A DNA stretch of 64,000 nucleotides from Epiperipatus broadwayi (taxonomy: Eukaryota; Onychophora; Udeonychophora; Euonychophora; Peripatidae). Shown here piece by piece: positions 47,973 to 59,259 of the stretch (its first letter is position 1; each line of letters begins with the position of its first letter). The DNA is taken from contig JAQFVV010000012.1 in the NCBI GenBank assembly GCA_028023455.1, positions 8,158,499-8,222,498 on the forward strand, written 5' to 3'. The translations under genes and the position numbers were made by a program. The notes beneath the pieces were generated by a model, which was not told the DNA's origin, ran no database searches, and was given only the letters and a program-made list of their open reading frames with translations.

Positions 47973-50255
47973 GTGCAGATTCTCCAGACGATTATCCAAC
48001 AATACACTAAAAAATTGAGAGGTCCATCAACCCACATTAAGGACCTAGACAATATATACAAAAAAATTAATCAATTATCAAATCTTCCTGATGACATTGA
48101 AAGGGTATTCAGACTGAAGGCCCAATACAAATCCAAGCAGAAGATCCTGGCGGAATATATTGCTGTTAAGAGGGCCAAGGTATTCCTAACCGGACAACAC
48201 TGCTGGACCAGAAGCTACCTAGCATGGGCATTGGGAGCGAAAAAGAAACAGCCAACCCCATCACACTTAAATATCAATGGCACCAATATTACAGGTCAAC
48301 ATATGCTTGATATGATCAGACAGCATTTCGGGGCCACGCTTGAATCATGCCCTTTGCTTCAGGATGGCCTTAGGGATGACTGCGATCCATCACAAGAGCA
48401 TGGCATAACTGAAGAAGATCTCAAAGCAAAACTTAATTCAATACCAGACAACATTCACCCTGGGATGCATGCAATCCTGAAATTCCTCATATCACATCTT
48501 AGTCAATTCTCCATCCCAATAATGATGGGAATGATCAACCTCCTATCGAAAGATAGGAAAATTATAAAGAATTTATACCCAATAGCACTGGTTCCATTCA
48601 TGAAAAAGAACAAGGACCTCACCCAAATATCCAACATCAGACCCATCTCTATGTCCCCTCTACTTATCAAAATAATAGAGGGAGTCATTAAGGACAAGAT
48701 CCAACCCATTATCTTTAACCAGCTCGCTCCATCACAATACGCAAAAAAAGGATCATCTGCTCTGGAAGCCATGGGTGAGACTAAGATACTACTTGACCAT
48801 ATTAGGTCTCATAGGCAGTCAAGACCCTTGGCAGTTCAACTAGATATATCAGAAGCATTTGATACAGTAAACATAAGAGTACTGCTACAATCTCTCTCAG
48901 ATATAGACATTCCATCTGAGATGGTACAAATCATAGAAAATTTACTAATCAATAGAGAGATACATATCTCACTAAACGGCATAATCACTGAGGGATTCAC
49001 CCCCACATCATCTATTTCACAAGGCTCGCCTCTTAGTGCCCTGCTATTTGTGCTATATATAAATCCACTTCTCAGGAACATAGATTCTCTACTACCCGGA
49101 GTCTTCATTCCAGAATTGAAAAAAAAATATAAAAGCAATAGCGTATATGGATGATGTACTTGTCATTCTTCCGTCCAAGAAATACCTACCACGACTATAT
49201 CACATCATCACCTCCTTCTATAATGTTTCTGGCCTCAAAATCAACACCAGAAAATCATCTACCTGGTGCATCCTAACAGGGAAAAAAATAGCATCAAACT
49301 ATCATGCTGATCCTCAAAAATTTCTGGGATTTCCAATATACAAATCCCAAACAGCCATGTCGAAAGAACTCCCAAGATAACATAATTCAAGCAACCGAAA
49401 AAATAACAAATACCCTGTCAGGAGTCTATCTCTCTCTACAGGGAAAAGTGGCTTTATTGAACATGAAGGTAATGAGTAGAATTGCCTATTATTTGCCTGT
49501 TATGTCCACACCTAACTCCTTCATTAAAAAAATCAACAGATTATGTGCAAAGCTCTTCTGGAGGAATAAAACAGTAGCCATCAGCATAGACAAATTGCAG
49601 TACCATCGCAAATATAATGGTATGTCACTACATGCCATCCCAGCCATACTTATACAAAAAAAAAAACACACACCCTTCTACACAATATAGGAATCAAATA
49701 TGGCTACACACAAATACTAGCAGCAGTACAGCCAACAGATACACCACCTCCAAAAAGAAATAGCTGGCTTTATACAAAAGCTCATAATATATAGCGCTAT
49801 GATGAAATCACAATAGAACGGCTTAAAAAAAAATAAACATCTGGGAAGCGCATCAGTTAATAAACCCAGATCCACACATCCAAAACCCAAAACTGGGCTT
49901 AACCAACCACGGGATACCCTCGTTATTTAAATACTGGGCTCTGGAGCCCAAGTACCTTGATTTCGTAATCAAAATAAATCTTGAAGCTATGCCAACTCTA
50001 TCTTTCCTTTGTCATAGACGGCATTTCACAAAAGTAGATCCGATGTGCCCCAGATGTCATAGAGAGGAGGAGTCCTACAACCACATCATTACAACATGTA
50101 ATAGACTGGGAACAGTGAGACATATAATATATAACAATATCAAGACAGACTACTACACTATAATCTCACTGCAAAAAAGCATCAAAACTAAACAATTCCC
50201 AGTCATCAGATTATCAATTTTTAATAACATATTCAATCTGGTTTGTGAAGTGTAA
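47973..50255 (+). pseudogene. LINE copy 1 ORF2, reverse transcriptase and C-terminal zinc knuckle
   Basis: The open block 47973-49154 holds the RT fingers and palm: LVPFMKKNKDL, ISNIRPISMSPLLIKIIEG, QYAKKGSSALEAMG, motif A AVQLDISEAFDTVN and motif B SQGSPLSALLFVLYINPLL. One frame change, inside an A run at about 49120, leads into motif C YMDDVLVILP (49147 onward), KINTRKSSTW and PQKFLGFPIYKS. A second at about 49378 leads to the thumb LSLQGKVALLNMKVMSR and the WRNKTVA block. After a decayed stretch, 49989-50255 gives LCHRRHF and the C-terminal knuckle CPRCHREEESYNHIITTC. Catalytic aspartates of motifs A and C are present. YMDD replaces the YADD/FADD common in LINEs, and copy 2 shares this. 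Frameshifts make the protein non-functional. Confidence 0.85.
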
Positions 50256-50447
50256 AATGACATATACACAGCCTCACCCAGATCAAAATACCTGCTTTAT
50301 GAAAACAATGGAAAAGATTAGGAAGAGAGATCAACTGTTGTCATCAAAATTTGTTTTTGGAAGAGACTTGGAAGCTATACAAACTTCCCAACCACTCAAA
50401 TATACATGAATAATCACATCAACTGTCAACATTGGTCAATACTATAT

Positions 50448-50775
50448 AATTTGAGTCTTTCAAATTTCAATTGTTTAACAATAGTCTCAATCATTCAAAT
50501 GCGTGTTGTTGGTTTTTTTTATTCCTTTAATTATGTTTTTTATACAAAAATGTAACCTTTATTAGACCTAATAAAATTTGTTTTAAAGTAAAAATGTTAT
50601 CTAAATGGAGAAATTTGAGTCTTTCAAATTTCAATTGTTTAACAATAGTCTCAATCATTCAAATGCGTGTTGTTGGTTTTTTTTATTCCTTTAATTATGT
50701 TTTTTATACAAAAATGTAACCTTTATTAGACCTAATAAAATTTGTTTTAAAGTAAAAATGTTATCTAAATGGAGA
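50448..50775 (+). repeat. 164-bp tandem duplication covering the LINE 3' end, target duplication and flank
   Basis: Units 50448-50611 and 50612-50775 appear identical by eye. Each contains the LINE's last 140 bases or so, the 14-base target duplication and the first 8 bases of flanking DNA (aatggaga). Since host flank is included, the duplication happened after the LINE inserted, or arose in assembly. Confidence 0.88.
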
Positions 50776-52159
50776 ATTCTTCATTTAAATAAATATTCTC
50801 TACTTATATAATTCCCTCTTAATAAATTCTTTAGATTCTCCTATTCATTTATCTTACAATAAATTTGGATATATAGTAGTATTATATTATTGTGTGTGCG
50901 TGTGTGTGTGTGTGTGTTACCAGAGTCTGACACATTCAATAAAAGTATGATACTAATATTTTTTATACTTTAATTTTATTACTGCAATAATTAGCAACTA
51001 TTATTAATAAAATCTCCTATATTGTCTGATACATACCTCAACAATTAACCTGAGTAATTTGTACTCTCCCTTAAGAGTTGTACAATTTATGTTAATTTAG
51101 ATGGCAAGTTTGTTTTACTAATCTCTTCACTTTAGGTTTATAGATGATTGATGAATGCTTGGAATGACTGATAGATTGATTGATGACTGAAAAAGTAAAG
51201 TTTTGATTAATTACTTTCCCCCAGGGCTGCCACAGTGATGTTGCAAAGCCTCTTGATGGATCAATGATTTTGAAAAGCAGTAAAATAATGATAGAAAATT
51301 TTAGCTTTCAAAGAATCTCAAACATTCTTTAGTTTTTAATCTGCTACTTGAATTTCGGATTTGCTTTCTTGTTGAAATATCGCAGACTAATTTTTAATTT
51401 ATTTATTTTTTTTACATTTCAATGTTTTAGGTTATGATAGAAATGTAAGAAATTTTATCAGCAGTGAAAGAAAACAATGCTTACCAAGTGCAAGAATTGA
51501 TAAGTTAATGCGATATTATTTTTCTGTCACATTTTAGGAATTAATTTACTTTATATTTAACGTAAGAAATGTGATTTTTTTTTTTTTTAGTAATAAAATT
51601 GCTGTAACTTTTATCTATTGACGAATCTAGGATTTTGAACTGTATGTGTAATTATGATTTATTATTGGAAATAATTATTTCATGGGATAGAAGAAATAGG
51701 TATTTCTAATAACTTCTTGGAAAGAAGTCAATTACCATTGCAAGCTATGACTAATTTAAACGTATTAAATATATTTAAATGGGGGAGGGGATGGATTACA
51801 ATTAATTATTGAATATTTACGCTTTTTAATGTAAAGTTGAATAAAGTCTGTAAACAGTGATCAGTCAGTCATATGGCATGAAATAATATAAAATTATTTT
51901 AACTAATACAATAATCAAATCATATTTACTTCTAATGAATGTCTTTATTTTTTTATCATTAATATTAATTTGGACAATCTTTAAATAATTATAAATTTGA
52001 AAAAAAAAAAATTGAACTGCTATCATAAATATAACTGAAAGATTTGTTACTTTGGAAATTGTAAGGCGTTTGAGGTCTGGACGTGACAGAGTTGACCTTT
52101 GAGTCTGTCATTCTTTCTATGTACTTAATCAAGCAGGACCCATTGCTACTATAACATAC
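50776..52159. other. AT-rich non-coding stretch with a GT microsatellite
   Basis: A (TG)n tract with one C interruption lies at 50891-50917. Nothing else is recognised up to the candidate exon at 52160. Confidence 0.5.
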
Positions 52160-52247
52160 CTTTAGTCTTAGCATTTTTAATGTCACATTCAAATGTGCTA
52201 TACGTATTCTCTTCAAGAATTTGTTATCATCTTGCCACAGCAAATCT
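52160..52247 (-). CDS. Candidate internal exon on the minus strand, unidentified
   Basis: On the minus strand an acceptor (tttactttttgacccccag, ending at 52248) precedes an 88-base open stretch that ends in AAAG followed by GTATGT, a good donor. The only open phase gives DLLWQDDNKFLKRIRIAHLN then VTLKMLRLK. The amino-acid make-up is unlike the lysine/isoleucine/asparagine-rich chance translations around it. I cannot name the protein and see no partner exon nearby. At 29 codons this could still be coincidence. Confidence 0.28.
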
Positions 52248-52503
52248 CTGGGGGTCAAAAAGTAAATTTATTTGACATTGAATCTGCAATGTACATTGTA
52301 AACAGTATGTAATTACATTGAATTAAGTAGAGCTAAATACATATGTAGATCTTGAGTATAAATACGAACCAAAGTCTTCGGTTATCAGCCGAGTTAATCT
52401 ATTAGAGTAAGTTCTGTGATGGAGTACTGCTCCATCTCCCTGTCTTCAACAGTTTAAGTTATTAATAGCTATTCAGCAACTTCACATTACTTCTGATGGG
52501 GAA

Positions 52504-52522
52504 TCTCTGTTTTAAACAGAGA
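52504..52522. repeat. Short hairpin tctctgttt / aaacagaga
   Basis: A 9-base stem around a single t, in non-coding DNA. Its role is unknown, and this may be coincidental. Confidence 0.4.
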
Positions 52523-52738
52523 TAAAGTGAAAATAACATTGGTACTTGTGGTTTTAAGAGACTATCTTGAATACATGTATATATAGGTAGATGGTTCTCA
52601 TATTTTTTATGGTTTTTGTAGCACAGAAATTATACTTCATGTACTCAGACTAATAAACCAACAAGACTTAACATGATCTTTACTTAACCTATTTTGTTAT
52701 CTAATAGTAATTTTTTTTAATCTCATTACATTTATGTC

Positions 52739-52930
52739 ATCTAGTGTAAGCTTTAATAATCAGTAGACGTCAGATGGTAGTGTATAGTTCAAAAATCCAA
52801 AAGCTCCTTTTTGATTAATGCCCTAAGCTAGAAACTAGTTTGAGGATATTTGGATGGGACAAAACTATATATGGATTTATTAAGCATTACCATCTGGGAT
52901 TTACTGATTACCAAAGCTTACTTTAGATCG
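52739..52930. mobile_element. Short member of the foldback-2 family
   Basis: The ends pair as an inverted repeat (tctagtgtaagctttaataa... at the left, ctgattaccaaagcttactttagat at the right). The inner sequence gctagaaactag..gag.at.ttggatgg matches the reverse complement of 21527-21570 in the foldback at 21460-22211. It is therefore a dispersed, shorter copy of the same family, about 190 bp long. No target duplication is evident. Confidence 0.6.
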
Positions 52931-54160
52931 CATAAATATTGTGAGATGGGAAAAAACTGCTACTAGATGTGCTCAGTCCTCTCATTCTGGTATTAGACAC
53001 TTTTTGTGACCTTCATTTTTAAAAATTGGTTAAATGATAGTTTTAAACATTATTTAATGAAATATTTATTTTATTAACAATTTTGTCCAAATCTAAAATG
53101 TATGAAATTTTGCAAAAGCATCACCAAAAATAATAATAGATTTTATTTGTTAGACAATTAAAAATATAATTGCAAGAACTGATGATAAGTTTTTATTTTA
53201 TTTTTTTTTAATTAATGAAGATTGTTCTTTTTAAGAAATGAAACTAATTGCATTAATGATAAGACAAAGTTATCACTCATTCAAACTTGAGTAAAGCATG
53301 GATTTTTTTTTTTTTTTTCAAAAAAAAAAAGGGAACGAGAACTTTATTCCATTTCATTACCATGTATTTTATATCAATTGATTATGTAATTGCAACCTTT
53401 GATAATGCTACTCTTATCATTGATACAGATGAAATTTTTATATGGTTAATGTTTTTTCTGCTTAAATTATAGTTTTAAGTAGTTTTTTTTTTTAATCTAT
53501 TGCTATTTTTTTTAATGATATTGAAGTAATTAATAAAGTTTTTTCTCATTATATTTATTATTACAATATATTTACCTCCTGATATCTAATAATAATGTTT
53601 TCGAAATTAGTCCATTTTACAAAAGCCTTATTTGCATATTTACAAAAATTAACGAATTTAATGAAAAAAATTTATAATCTGGGAAGGTCGTGGGTAATAA
53701 TAGGTGAAATGATTTTAAAATAGCTTTTTTTTGTCTGTATGAGAACAAAAAATAGTCAAGCTGTCAGTTATTAATGATGAAGCAGTCACAAAAACATTCT
53801 CATATATTGTGCTGAAAATGCCGTGGAGAGATTGCAAATGTTAACTGCTTTATCTTATAATTATAAAACTAATAAGTAATATTCTAATATTTAAATGAAG
53901 AAAACTATTTATTTTATTAAACATCTAAGTTTTGGAATAAATGTTCTGCATAGTTTAGAGCAGTGGTAGAATGGTGGACTTGAGTGCTGAAAATCAATGG
54001 ATCACAGCACAGCTAGTTACTTCCAATGCTTGAACATCTTATGACTTTCCAAGTAACAATCCATTTGATTATTTTAATTTATAAAATAAAGAGAGATAAA
54101 AAAAATTGTTATTAAATGCTTTCATGTCCTGTGCACTAAAAAGCAAATAAAACAAATAAT
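52931..54160. other. AT-rich non-coding stretch
   Basis: No supported gene. A tRNA-SINE-like phrase (gagcagtggtagaatggtgg, about 53959-53978) lacks a convincing B box. Confidence 0.45.
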
Positions 54161-54622
54161 TAGTCAAAATAAGAGTCATAGATCACATGACCCTATCTCT
54201 TAAGCTTGTAAGTTATAAACAATGAGGATTGCCAATTCCTCTACAAGCTTTATGATAAATGCTTAGTCAGAGCCAGCACTTAAAATATCTCTGTCAGGAA
54301 CCCTTTTCCAAACCTCTGACCATGGTTTCGTGCTTTGGCACTCCTCAGAGAGGTGTCAGGCTAGGTTCAGACACTAGATCTAAAAATGCCAACCCAAAGC
54401 CAAGCACTTCTTTAAAAGTTATCTATTGAGTGGAAAATCTGAAATTTTCAGACATCTACATGTCTTCAAACCAGCTATCCAACTCAAATAGCTATATGGG
54501 GCTGATAGATCTTCAGCCATACCATATAGTAGTAGTCTTAGCAATATAAAATTGCATAAGACTTGTGGCAGAGACTATAAATAGTCAAAATAAGAGTCAT
54601 AGATCACATGACCCTATCTCTT
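54161..54622. repeat. Structured 380-bp island between exact 41-bp direct repeats
   Basis: The 41-base sequence beginning tagtcaaaataagagtcata occurs at 54161-54201 and, with no difference, at 54582-54622. Between them the DNA is less AT-rich and dense in short stems: ttaagcttgta with tacaagcttta (54201-54251), ctctga with tcagag enclosing gtgctttggcac (about 54315-54350), ggctga with tcagcc (about 54500-54518), and agtcttagcaat with attgcataagact (about 54534-54563). The 41-base unit itself can form gtcat/atgac. There is no ORF. The block could be a small retroposon, a tandem duplication with an insert, or a structured RNA gene. I do not recognise it. Confidence 0.55.
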
Positions 54623-54635
54623 CACCCAAATTGGG

Positions 54636-54780
54636 GTTTTTAGATTTAACTTGAAATAAAAGCATGTGAAACCGGGTGGGGTCCAGAAATTAATTAAGTC
54701 AATCTATTTTTCATAGCAAGGGATTGACTTAATTAATTTGTCCCCTCCCTATGCTTTTATTTCAAGTTAAATCTAAAAAC
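54636..54780. repeat. 145-bp hairpin (foldback) next to the 41-bp repeat
   Basis: Left arm 54636-54704 and right arm 54722-54780 pair almost throughout. The first 30 bases of the left arm (gtttttagatttaacttgaa and on) and the last 20 (aattaattaagtcaatc) are perfect inverted copies of the right arm; the middle differs by a short insertion. The loop is 17 bases (tatttttcatagcaagg). It starts 14 bases after the second 41-base repeat, so the two may form one composite element. MITE-like, superfamily unknown. Confidence 0.8.
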
Positions 54781-57700
54781 ATCAATTGTGATTGAAGAAA
54801 CAATTATTTTTTTGCTTTTTGGTGCATGATAAATAAAAGCATTTAGTATAAAAAATTATTTTATCTCTGCTTTTAACTTTTTAGTATTGGCACAGTAAAT
54901 AAAAATGTAAAATTGTATTGTACGTTAAATTAACCGTTGATATTGTAACAGTATGTATATACATGCATTGTGCAGGGGTGTGTGTATACAAGTTACATAA
55001 TTCACTTGTTGTTTTTTATTATTAAATATATATATATATATAATTTAAAATGATCATAATTCAATAGTTTTAAAAAAAGATAGGGGAAAAATTTAGAGAT
55101 AAGTTAGAAATTAGTAATAATTATAACTTGTCTTTCTTATATTTTTATTTTATGATCTGTCAAAATACTCTTTAAGAAAAAAGTGTTTTTAATTAAAAAA
55201 AGTTTCTTATGATTAATTAAAATATTTTATACAAAATTAATCAAGCTCTCAAGATTAAAATTCCAGACTTTACTAGTTAAATAATATATCTCCAATTTTA
55301 ATCTTTGTAATTAAAATTTAAAAAACAGAAAATAAAGAAATGTGGTTGAAACTCGAGCAAAGGAGAGGTCAGAGTAATATAAAAGGCACACATTCTCCAT
55401 TGTCTTCAGTTTGAGTTTGAGTTCCAGAGTTAAGTAAGAGTTTTAGTTGATTTGAGTTCAATTCAGTTAAAGAATTATTAAAAAGAATGATTGGCTAGAA
55501 CTGAATGCTGGTGGTTGGTCATTTCCTCCACTCTTCTCTCGTATGCCATTAGCAAAATGCCACAATAAATTCCTCTTCTGGCGAAGTTTCAATCCACCCT
55601 ACTAAATTAAGTGAAACAAACATGTAGTAGAACAAAACACCAAGAAGCTTCTTTCATGTTACCAATACCTGGACCAAGAAACTAACTGGATTCGAGGACA
55701 AAGGGGTGATCATCAAACTACAAAGAAAACCAAAAACTGTACATACCCATATACAAAAACCAAGAACTGTGCATACCTACCATGGAAATCAAAGACTATT
55801 TGAACCGCCTATGGAAATTAAAGATCATGTTGAAACCACAAGTAAGCTCAAAAGGCTGTGCTATAAATCCTAGGTAAATACTTTTGATGTCAGTATTAAA
55901 ACCTTTAAATTTTGTCCTAAATAGAATTCGTAAATAAGCATGCAAAATTTGTAAAGTGTATACTATCTAATATGTTTATATTTTATTTTTTATTATATTT
56001 ACCGATCATTTTTTAATAAATTTGTTTTAATTATTGATGTCATTTTTTCCATCTCTCTCCATTCATAAGCAAATGTGCAGCCGGTCTCATGTGAAGAACT
56101 AGTCATGAATCAAGTGCGTGAAACGTGTTAGTGATATTTCATGGGTTCTAATCAATGTATTGGATGACACCCTGGGTTTTAAACCTGTTATAAACATCCC
56201 CATGAGATGTTTCATGCAGCCAAGGAGATACCTCACTCTGAAAAAGTGATTGTCGATTTAATATTTTTTATTAAATCTCGGTCTGACTGGGAGTATGATA
56301 TGTAATTATTTGTCATATTTACTCTCCTGCTTGAATAACGGGTTTTTAAAAAGTCTTTTTGCCAAATAATATGATTTTATAAAAATAGAATAAATAATTA
56401 GAAAGTTTTTAAAAATTAAAAAGTTTAAGGACAGGTAATTCCCATTACAATATATATATATGTCACTAAATATTTCTGATATAAGTTAAAATGTATACCC
56501 CTTTTGTATACATTTAGTAGGTGTATAATAAACCATTAAGGGACCAAAAATATGAAAATATCCTTTTAAGTGAAAATATTTGACATTTTTACTTTAGATT
56601 GGATTTTTTAAAAAAAAAAATGTTTATTAAAACTATATTGTAAACGAACTTCACTTAATACATATGACTCTACTTTAAATCAATTTGACACTTACAGTTT
56701 GTATACATTACCAGATATTTCAGCATTAAATTAATATGTATACTCCTTACATATATATCATACTTAATATGAGTGCATAGTTATATATATATATATATTA
56801 AAGCACTAATTTACTTAAAATATGAAGACTTTGTTTTGTTGATAATTGTTTGATTTTTTTTATTTGATGAAAAAAATTAAAAAAAAAAAAAGCTTAACAA
56901 AACTATATTGTAAACTAACTTCATTTTATTCTAATTTAAATGAAACTTTTAATTGGAACCAAGAAAATTTCTTGCATTACTTAAAACATATTGAAGTTCT
57001 GGGAACAATTTTTAAACTTAATATCAAAATATTCAAAATTTCCTACCCAGTGTTCCACATGTAAGAAACTAGGTCACCTATCTAAAATATCATGTTCTAG
57101 TACTACTAATTTGCTGTATCTAACCTAAAGTACTTGAACTACTTCAAATAACTTCTGTGAAAATGCTGAACAACACTCATTTCAGACAGCAGAGAAGGAA
57201 CTTGTAAAAGCATATTATAATTCCATATGACCTATTTAATATTTATCAGATAGAAGAAATAAATGACAGCTATTTTGTTTTGTAAATTTTATATTTAAAA
57301 GAGTGTTTGAACTTTATACTAATTATTTTCAATTTATATTTAACATTTGTAACCCCAATATTATATGTAGAAATTGTTAGTTTTAAAAAGAAAAAAAATT
57401 TTCTGCTCTGTTATTACATATATTACTTTATATAAGTTATAATTTTAAAAGTATAAGAAGTAATGATAAAATATAAAATGCAATGTTAGCACATTAATTG
57501 TCCAAATCTTATATAATCGTAGTTAATGATATAATTACATTCATCATGTCTATTTGTTTGTAGTTAACCCTATATTTGATCACTGAAAATTAAGTTTTAT
57601 GTAAGTGAATTTATGTATATTCACATCAATATGGGAGATCAGCCTCAGAATGAGCCATTTCTATATAGGTTGAAGTTGGAGTTTTTTTATACAGTGAATG

Positions 57701-59139
57701 TATCTTATTATTTATAACTATGTGAATATTATAATGTAAATGAAGTTTAAAATTAAACTTATGTAATAATTCTTTCTGCATGTATGGAATATGGCAATAA
57801 TGCATATAGAATAAAGAGACTTTATTTAAAGAAAACAAATTGTATATCAATTGTAATCAAAACTGTTGTTATATAATTTGTTAATTTCTTTAAAAGTAAA
57901 ATTGTTTTGTCTACCCTCAATTAAGAGAGTAATATGTTCTCTGCGATCTAGCTGAACATTACAAATAAGGATTTATGTTGTGGTCATCATTCTTTGGTAA
58001 AATAAAATATTGTTTTAAATTATACATATCTTGGTTTATTTTCTGATGCTTAAAGCTCTGGTTGCGCCCATTTCAATTATGTAAATAAATAGAAAAAAAT
58101 ATTAATAGTTGAAACATGTTAGTCGTACCATTACATAGTAATACAAGATATGTAAGGTTTTGGCACCCAAATTTGAAATGAATAATCAATTATTTATTTC
58201 AATAAGAAAAAAAAAAATTTCTAATCAATCAAAGTGATATGCAAATTTGTTTTTTTTTTTTTGTTGTTGTTGTTGTTTTAAAAAAAGAAAACAAACTATT
58301 CAAAAAAGAACTAAATTTTATATAAAATACACTTTTCTTTTTTTTTTAATTATTCTGACTGGATTCTAAATATTGCCAGAGCCACTGCATGAGTATGAGG
58401 CACCTTTGTGTAAAATAAATTTCAGCATACCTACTCTCATGAACAGAGCTTGTCTGAATGCATTGTGATGGCATATGACCTCACATTTATTAAGACCCAG
58501 GGTCTGCTTGAACTATGTCTTTTGCAAAAATTAAACCATTTTATCACATGCTAAATGAAATTACTTTTCCTTTTTTTTTGCCTCTTTAATTTATAGGCCC
58601 TACAATGAATATCATATGTGAAGTAATACAATTCTACATGTACTAATATGCAATAATGCAGATTTTTTTTCAGTTACTTTGTTTACCTAAATGTTTTGGA
58701 ATGTTCTGATCATATTAATGTGAAATCAACTCTTTGTTAGCATTTTTATGTATTGAATCAGAATATGCAAAAACAATAATAATAAAAATAGGATGAGGTT
58801 ATTAACAGATTTGCAGTAAAACGTTAAAAAGGTAATATATATATATATATTTGCATTATATGTACCTTATTTTGTTTTCTCAAATATTAATGCAATAAAA
58901 TTGCACAAAATCATATTTATAATAAATAAACAATTATTTGTATTTAAAAGTACCAATTTGTGCAAGTTTAATATATCTATATTTGCAATAAAATAATTAT
59001 TTGTTTTAATATCTAAATGTTTTTATCATGTGACAAAAATACATTTCATCTATAAAATAAGATTAGTTAATTATAGCAAAATGAATTCTGTATAATTTTG
59101 ATTAACAAAAGACAATAGAATTATATCGCTTCCGGTTCT
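54781..59139. other. AT-rich non-coding stretch with a promoter-like patch
   Basis: No supported gene. The patch at about 55340-55900 and 56050-56340 is less AT-biased; it holds a TATA-like taatataaaaggcac (55375-55389) and a 9-base hairpin gatttaata/tattaaatc (about 56254-56276). It might be an LTR or leader remnant, but no termini or coding sequence support this. ORFs at 56846 and 57626 look like chance. Confidence 0.4.
55375..55389 (+). promoter_or_regulatory. TATA-box-like sequence
   Basis: tataaaaggc lies within a moderately GC-richer patch and is followed about 40 bases later by a repetitive gtttgagtttgagttccaga leader. No downstream gene is visible, so a function is only a possibility. 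Confidence 0.25.
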
Positions 59140-59259
59140 TAAACAGCAAGCAATGTGAACGATAGCTCTCCTCAAAAATTGAAATCAGCAAGAAAGGGGG
59201 TATCAAACCCCATTCCAAACCCCTAAATACAAGGTAAGAGAAGTTTTATATATTTAGAA

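Larger units (their letters stand above)
43572..50589 (+). mobile_element. Tx1/L1-like LINE, full-length copy 1 (7.0 kb)
   Basis: The element is bounded by a 14-base target duplication, aaaaatgttatcta at 43558-43571 and 50590-50603 (repeated again at 50754-50767 by a later duplication). It has a 5' leader of about 190 bp, an ORF1 region (about 43764-47165), an ORF2 region (47193-50255) and a 3' UTR ending in aataaaatttgttttaaagt. It is richer in GC than the DNA around it. The clade is inferred from domain layout: ORF1 with RRM-like fold plus CCHC knuckles, APE endonuclease, RT, and a C-terminal CX2C zinc knuckle. That layout is shared by Tx1/L1 elements. Both ORFs are broken by indels, so the copy is inactive, but blocks of several hundred codons remain open, so it is not very old. 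Confidence 0.82.

Noticed and set aside
53955-54015. Another tRNA-SINE
   Set aside because: A-box-like words are present but there is no acceptable B box, tail or target duplication.
54943-54962. gatattgtaacagtatg, resembling the TGTAACAG edge of the LTR-like units
   Set aside because: Match is limited to about 12 bases in AT-rich DNA and no element follows.
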